Assembly: GCA_002402165.1 (NCBI GenBank)
Contig: NVVI01000048.1
Location: forward strand, 1-8,021
Direction of reading: 5' to 3'
DNA length: 8,021 bases
DNA from: Flavobacteriales bacterium
GTDB lineage: Bacteria; Bacteroidota; Bacteroidia; Flavobacteriales_E; Vicingaceae
In this document: positions 5,716-8,021 of the stretch, piece after piece
Layout: each line of letters opens with the position of its first letter
Numbering within the stretch: position 1 is the first letter of the stretch
Position numbers and translations under genes: made by a program
The notes under the pieces: model-generated
Database searches by the model: none
What the model saw: the letters and a program-made list of their open reading frames with translations, nothing else
Told to the model about the DNA's origin: nothing

Positions 5716-7886
5716 TATTTACTCTCAAGCACCTTAAACTCTGTACGTCTGTTCTTTTGTCTTCCTTCTGGGTTATCACTTCCATCAGAATTTATATTAT
5801 CAGCAATAGGTTTTTCTTCACCATAACCGGTTGGTACTAATCGAGATTTAGAAATTCCTTTTTTAATTAAATAATCAACCACAGATTGGGCTCTACGCTG
5901 AGATAAGCGTTGATTGTATTTTTTACTCATCTTATCATGAGCTTCTTTTGTATAAGTTTGACCTCGTTGCTTAAAAGTACGTTTAGCCATTTCAACATTA
6001 CGTTTAGCATCTGTATGGCTACTAATTTCTACTCTAATGTCTTTATGCTCGCCTAAAATAACAACCAATCTGTCTAATTCAATTTTAGATAATGGTCTGA
6101 GCGTAGCTTTATCAAAATCATACTCAATATTTTTTAAAGTAAATGTCCTTCCAGCATCCATTGGTTTAAGCTCAATATCAGCATCTATATTAGCAGTAAA
6201 CAGCGTATCAATGGTTTTGTTTTCTTTTTCTAACTCAGCATCTAAAATAGCTTGTAAAGCAGGGTCATTTTGAGCAATTAAACTAGAATCGCTATATATT
6301 CTGAAGTCTTTATGTAAAACTACATATTCTGTAATTTGATCTAATCGTACAGAGTCTATTACTGTTTCTCCAGTTTCTAACTCAACCTCTATTTCATAAA
6401 TACCAGGAGTTAGTGCCATTACATATTTACCAGTTTCAATATTTGATCTAAAAGTTCCCTCTAATTCTCCTTCAGTTTGCTTATACAAATGCATTGTAGA
6501 ACCGGTGGGAACGTCATTAAAATAAACTTTTCCTAATAAAAGTGCTAGTACTGGTTTGGCAATTTTTCCAGTTATAATTTTAAAAATATCTTGTTCTCCA
6601 ATACTATTTTCTCCGCCACCAGAATAGTAACCATTTCTCCCATCTGCCGCTAAAACAAAATACCTATTATCATCTATAGTATTTATTGGATAGCCTAAAT
6701 TTTTAGCTCCACCAAAGCTACCACTTTCATATTCATCTTTAATTGCTGAAAATATGTCATACCCACCAATACTTGAATGACCCTGAGAACTGAAATAAAG
6801 CGTTATATTGTCTGGGTGAATAAAAGGATCATCATCATTATAAATACTATTTATATTTGGCCCTAAATTTTGCACATTATCCCAGCTACCATCGGCTTGT
6901 AAATCTGCTTTATAAATATCTCTTCCTCCTAACCCTCCTTCACGGTCACTAGCAAAATATAATATTTTTCCATTAGGTGATAAACTTGCGCTTCCTTCCC
7001 AGCTCTTGTTATGATTAATATCTCCTTTTAATTTTTGAGGTTTTGTCCAATTTTTTCCAATTAATCGACTAACATAAATGTCACCTAAATTGTTGTTCTC
7101 ACTTTTATATACAAACAATGTTTGTCCATCTACAGAAAGACCTATTGCAGCATCATGTCCTTTGCTATTAATATTATCTCCTATACTTACAGGTTCAGTC
7201 CATTCTCCATTTTCTTTATATGAAATAAAGACATCTTCATCATATGCTTCAGACCCCATAGATAATTCTACGTCTTCAGCTCCTTTACTTTTTACCCCTC
7301 TATATGTAAAAATCATAACAGATTCATCAGCGGATATTACAGGAACATATTCAGAGTATTGTGAATTTACTGGATACTTAATATTTTCAACTATATTTTC
7401 ACTGATAGTATCTGCTAAAATTTCTTTTGCATTTTTACAATTTTGTATCATCTGACTAGCTAATCCTTTTTGATTCGCATCTTCTTGCGATGCTCTTGCT
7501 AAAAACATATTAAAAAGATTCACAGCTTTATCAAATTCGTAATTTACAGCATATGCTTTTCCTAAATAAAAATTACATAAATTGTATTCTGGATTAGTTA
7601 TTTTAACCTGTTCAATTATCTCAATAGACTTATGCTTTTGAGCAGGATCATAAGTATAGCAAATGCCCATCATTAATTTATAGTACAAATCATTTGGTTT
7701 GTATTCGTATAACTGTATAAACTGGTCTAACGCTTGTATATAATTTTTTTCCTCAAAATTAAGGTCTGCTTTTTCTTCCATAACCTTAGCTTCTTTTTTG
7801 GTAAGCTTCTTGCCATCTTGAGAATAAACGTTAATAGTGATAATTAATAACAATGAAATAGTTAATAATCTAAGCCCTGTTTTCAT
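5715..7886 (-). CDS. PorE-like envelope protein: TPR, PD40 propeller, CRD and OmpA domains
   Basis: This 723-residue protein has a signal peptide (about 1-22, VYS-Q) and no lipobox cysteine. TPR-like helices cover about 31-155. A PD40/WD40-type propeller follows (about 178-440) with five recognisable blades, seen from repeated 'S.DG..L.F.S...GG.DIY' patterns starting near 180, 246, 299, 354 and 409. A carboxypeptidase-regulatory-like beta domain is at about 448-525. The C-terminal OmpA domain (582-723) has IEYDFDKATL, HTD (Asp626) and LSQRRAQSVVDYL (661 on, Arg664/665), matching the peptidoglycan-binding residues. This order is that of PorE (PG1058 in Porphyromonas), a periplasmic T9SS component tying the machinery to peptidoglycan. 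Many Bacteroidota carry paralogues of unknown role, often next to a PorP/SprF gene, which is absent from this window. An insertion of about 30 residues follows HTD. It is first in a two-gene unit with the methyltransferase. Confidence 0.9.
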   Translation of the reverse strand: MKTGLRLLTISLLLIITINVYSQDGKKLTKKEAKVMEEKADLNFEEKNYIQALDQFIQLYEYKPNDLYYKLMMGICYTYDPAQKHKSIEIIEQVKITNPEYNLCNFYLGKAYAVNYEFDKAVNLFNMFLARASQEDANQKGLASQMIQNCKNAKEILADTISENIVENIKYPVNSQYSEYVPVISADESVMIFTYRGVKSKGAEDVELSMGSEAYDEDVFISYKENGEWTEPVSIGDNINSKGHDAAIGLSVDGQTLFVYKSENNNLGDIYVSRLIGKNWTKPQKLKGDINHNKSWEGSASLSPNGKILYFASDREGGLGGRDIYKADLQADGSWDNVQNLGPNINSIYNDDDPFIHPDNITLYFSSQGHSSIGGYDIFSAIKDEYESGSFGGAKNLGYPINTIDDNRYFVLAADGRNGYYSGGGENSIGEQDIFKIITGKIAKPVLALLLGKVYFNDVPTGSTMHLYKQTEGELEGTFRSNIETGKYVMALTPGIYEIEVELETGETVIDSVRLDQITEYVVLHKDFRIYSDSSLIAQNDPALQAILDAELEKENKTIDTLFTANIDADIELKPMDAGRTFTLKNIEYDFDKATLRPLSKIELDRLVVILGEHKDIRVEISSHTDAKRNVEMAKRTFKQRGQTYTKEAHDKMSKKYNQRLSQRRAQSVVDYLIKKGISKSRLVPTGYGEEKPIADNINSDGSDNPEGRQKNRRTEFKVLESK

Positions 7887-7932
7887 TTTCGTAATATTAA
7901 TAATTGTTATTTTGCGTTGAAATAAATAATTG

Positions 7933-7963
7933 CAAACATAAGCAAATCATTAAGATAGTAAAA
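7933..7963 (-). promoter_or_regulatory. Bacteroidota-type promoter of the PorE-like gene
   Basis: Read on the minus strand, TATGTTTG (7940-7933) matches the Bacteroidota -7 consensus TAnnTTTG exactly. About 18 bases upstream, TTTTA (7963-7959) is a partial match to the -33 TTTG box. Transcription would start near 7926, giving a leader of about 40 bases before the ATG at 7886. The leader is AT-rich with no strong Shine-Dalgarno site. Confidence 0.55.
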
Positions 7964-7973
7964 TAGAAAGTTG

Positions 7974-7991
7974 TATAATAAACCTATTATA
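7974..7991. repeat. AT-only inverted repeat upstream of the PorE-like promoter
   Basis: TATAATA (7974-7980) and TATTATA (7985-7991) are exact reverse complements around AACC. It lies about 11 bases upstream of the -33 region. It could be an operator or the weak end of a neighbouring transcript, but an all-AT stem can arise by chance in DNA of this composition. Nothing else is recognisable from 7992 to the window edge. Confidence 0.3.
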
Positions 7992-8021
7992 AGTAATCCG
8001 TTAAATCGTACTGCCATCTTG

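Noticed and set aside
6037..7455. Plus-strand frames opposite the PorE-like gene (78 and 125 codons)
   Set aside because: The sense strand encodes clear TPR, propeller and OmpA domains. These frames are Ser-rich shadows.

Overview
The window looks like chromosomal DNA of an AT-rich member of the Bacteroidota, probably a flavobacterium-like lineage. The evidence is the AT-rich codon use, A-rich start regions instead of strong Shine-Dalgarno sites, a close match to the Bacteroidota -7 promoter box (TAnnTTTG) before the OmpA-family gene, a PorE-like TPR/propeller/OmpA protein typical of the type IX secretion (T9SS) world, and REP-type intergenic palindromes.

Left part (1-2105): a possible plus-strand C-terminal coding fragment at the edge, then a minus-strand cluster in the order lemA (lipoprotein), a cytosolic TPM-domain protein and a secreted, membrane-anchored TPM-domain protein with a Gly-rich tail ending in Trp. 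A hairpin that could act as a terminator lies beyond the last gene. LemA with TPM-domain (YgcG/DUF477) proteins is a recurrent pairing with no settled biochemical role, usually thought to act in the envelope. The gap upstream of each of these three genes carries a different REP-like palindrome, and the two gaps inside the cluster contain little else.

Middle (2197-4394): htpG (Hsp90 chaperone) on the minus strand. A 299-base divergent intergenic region follows, with two tandem TGAC-N2-GTCA palindromes in the htpG leader and a candidate promoter for the next, plus-strand gene.

Right part (4395-8021): a plus-strand, exported, hypothetical protein resembling the fibronectin-like and C-terminal sorting-like regions of Bacteroidota secreted proteins. 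It converges on and overlaps by 35 bases the end of a two-gene minus-strand unit. That unit is a large PorE-like envelope protein (TPR, five-blade PD40 propeller, carboxypeptidase-regulatory-like domain, OmpA C-terminal domain) followed, through a TAATG stop/start overlap, by a SpoU/TrmH-family RNA 2'-O-methyltransferase. A good Bacteroidota-type promoter lies upstream of the PorE-like gene.

Overall this is a mostly ordinary housekeeping and envelope neighbourhood. I see no mobile element genes, CRISPR array, tRNA or rRNA, and no convincing new multi-gene system. The most unusual content is the set of three unrelated intergenic palindromes, the operator-like repeats before htpG, the poorly conserved plus-strand gene, and the lipobox-free PorE-like protein with an insertion in its OmpA domain.
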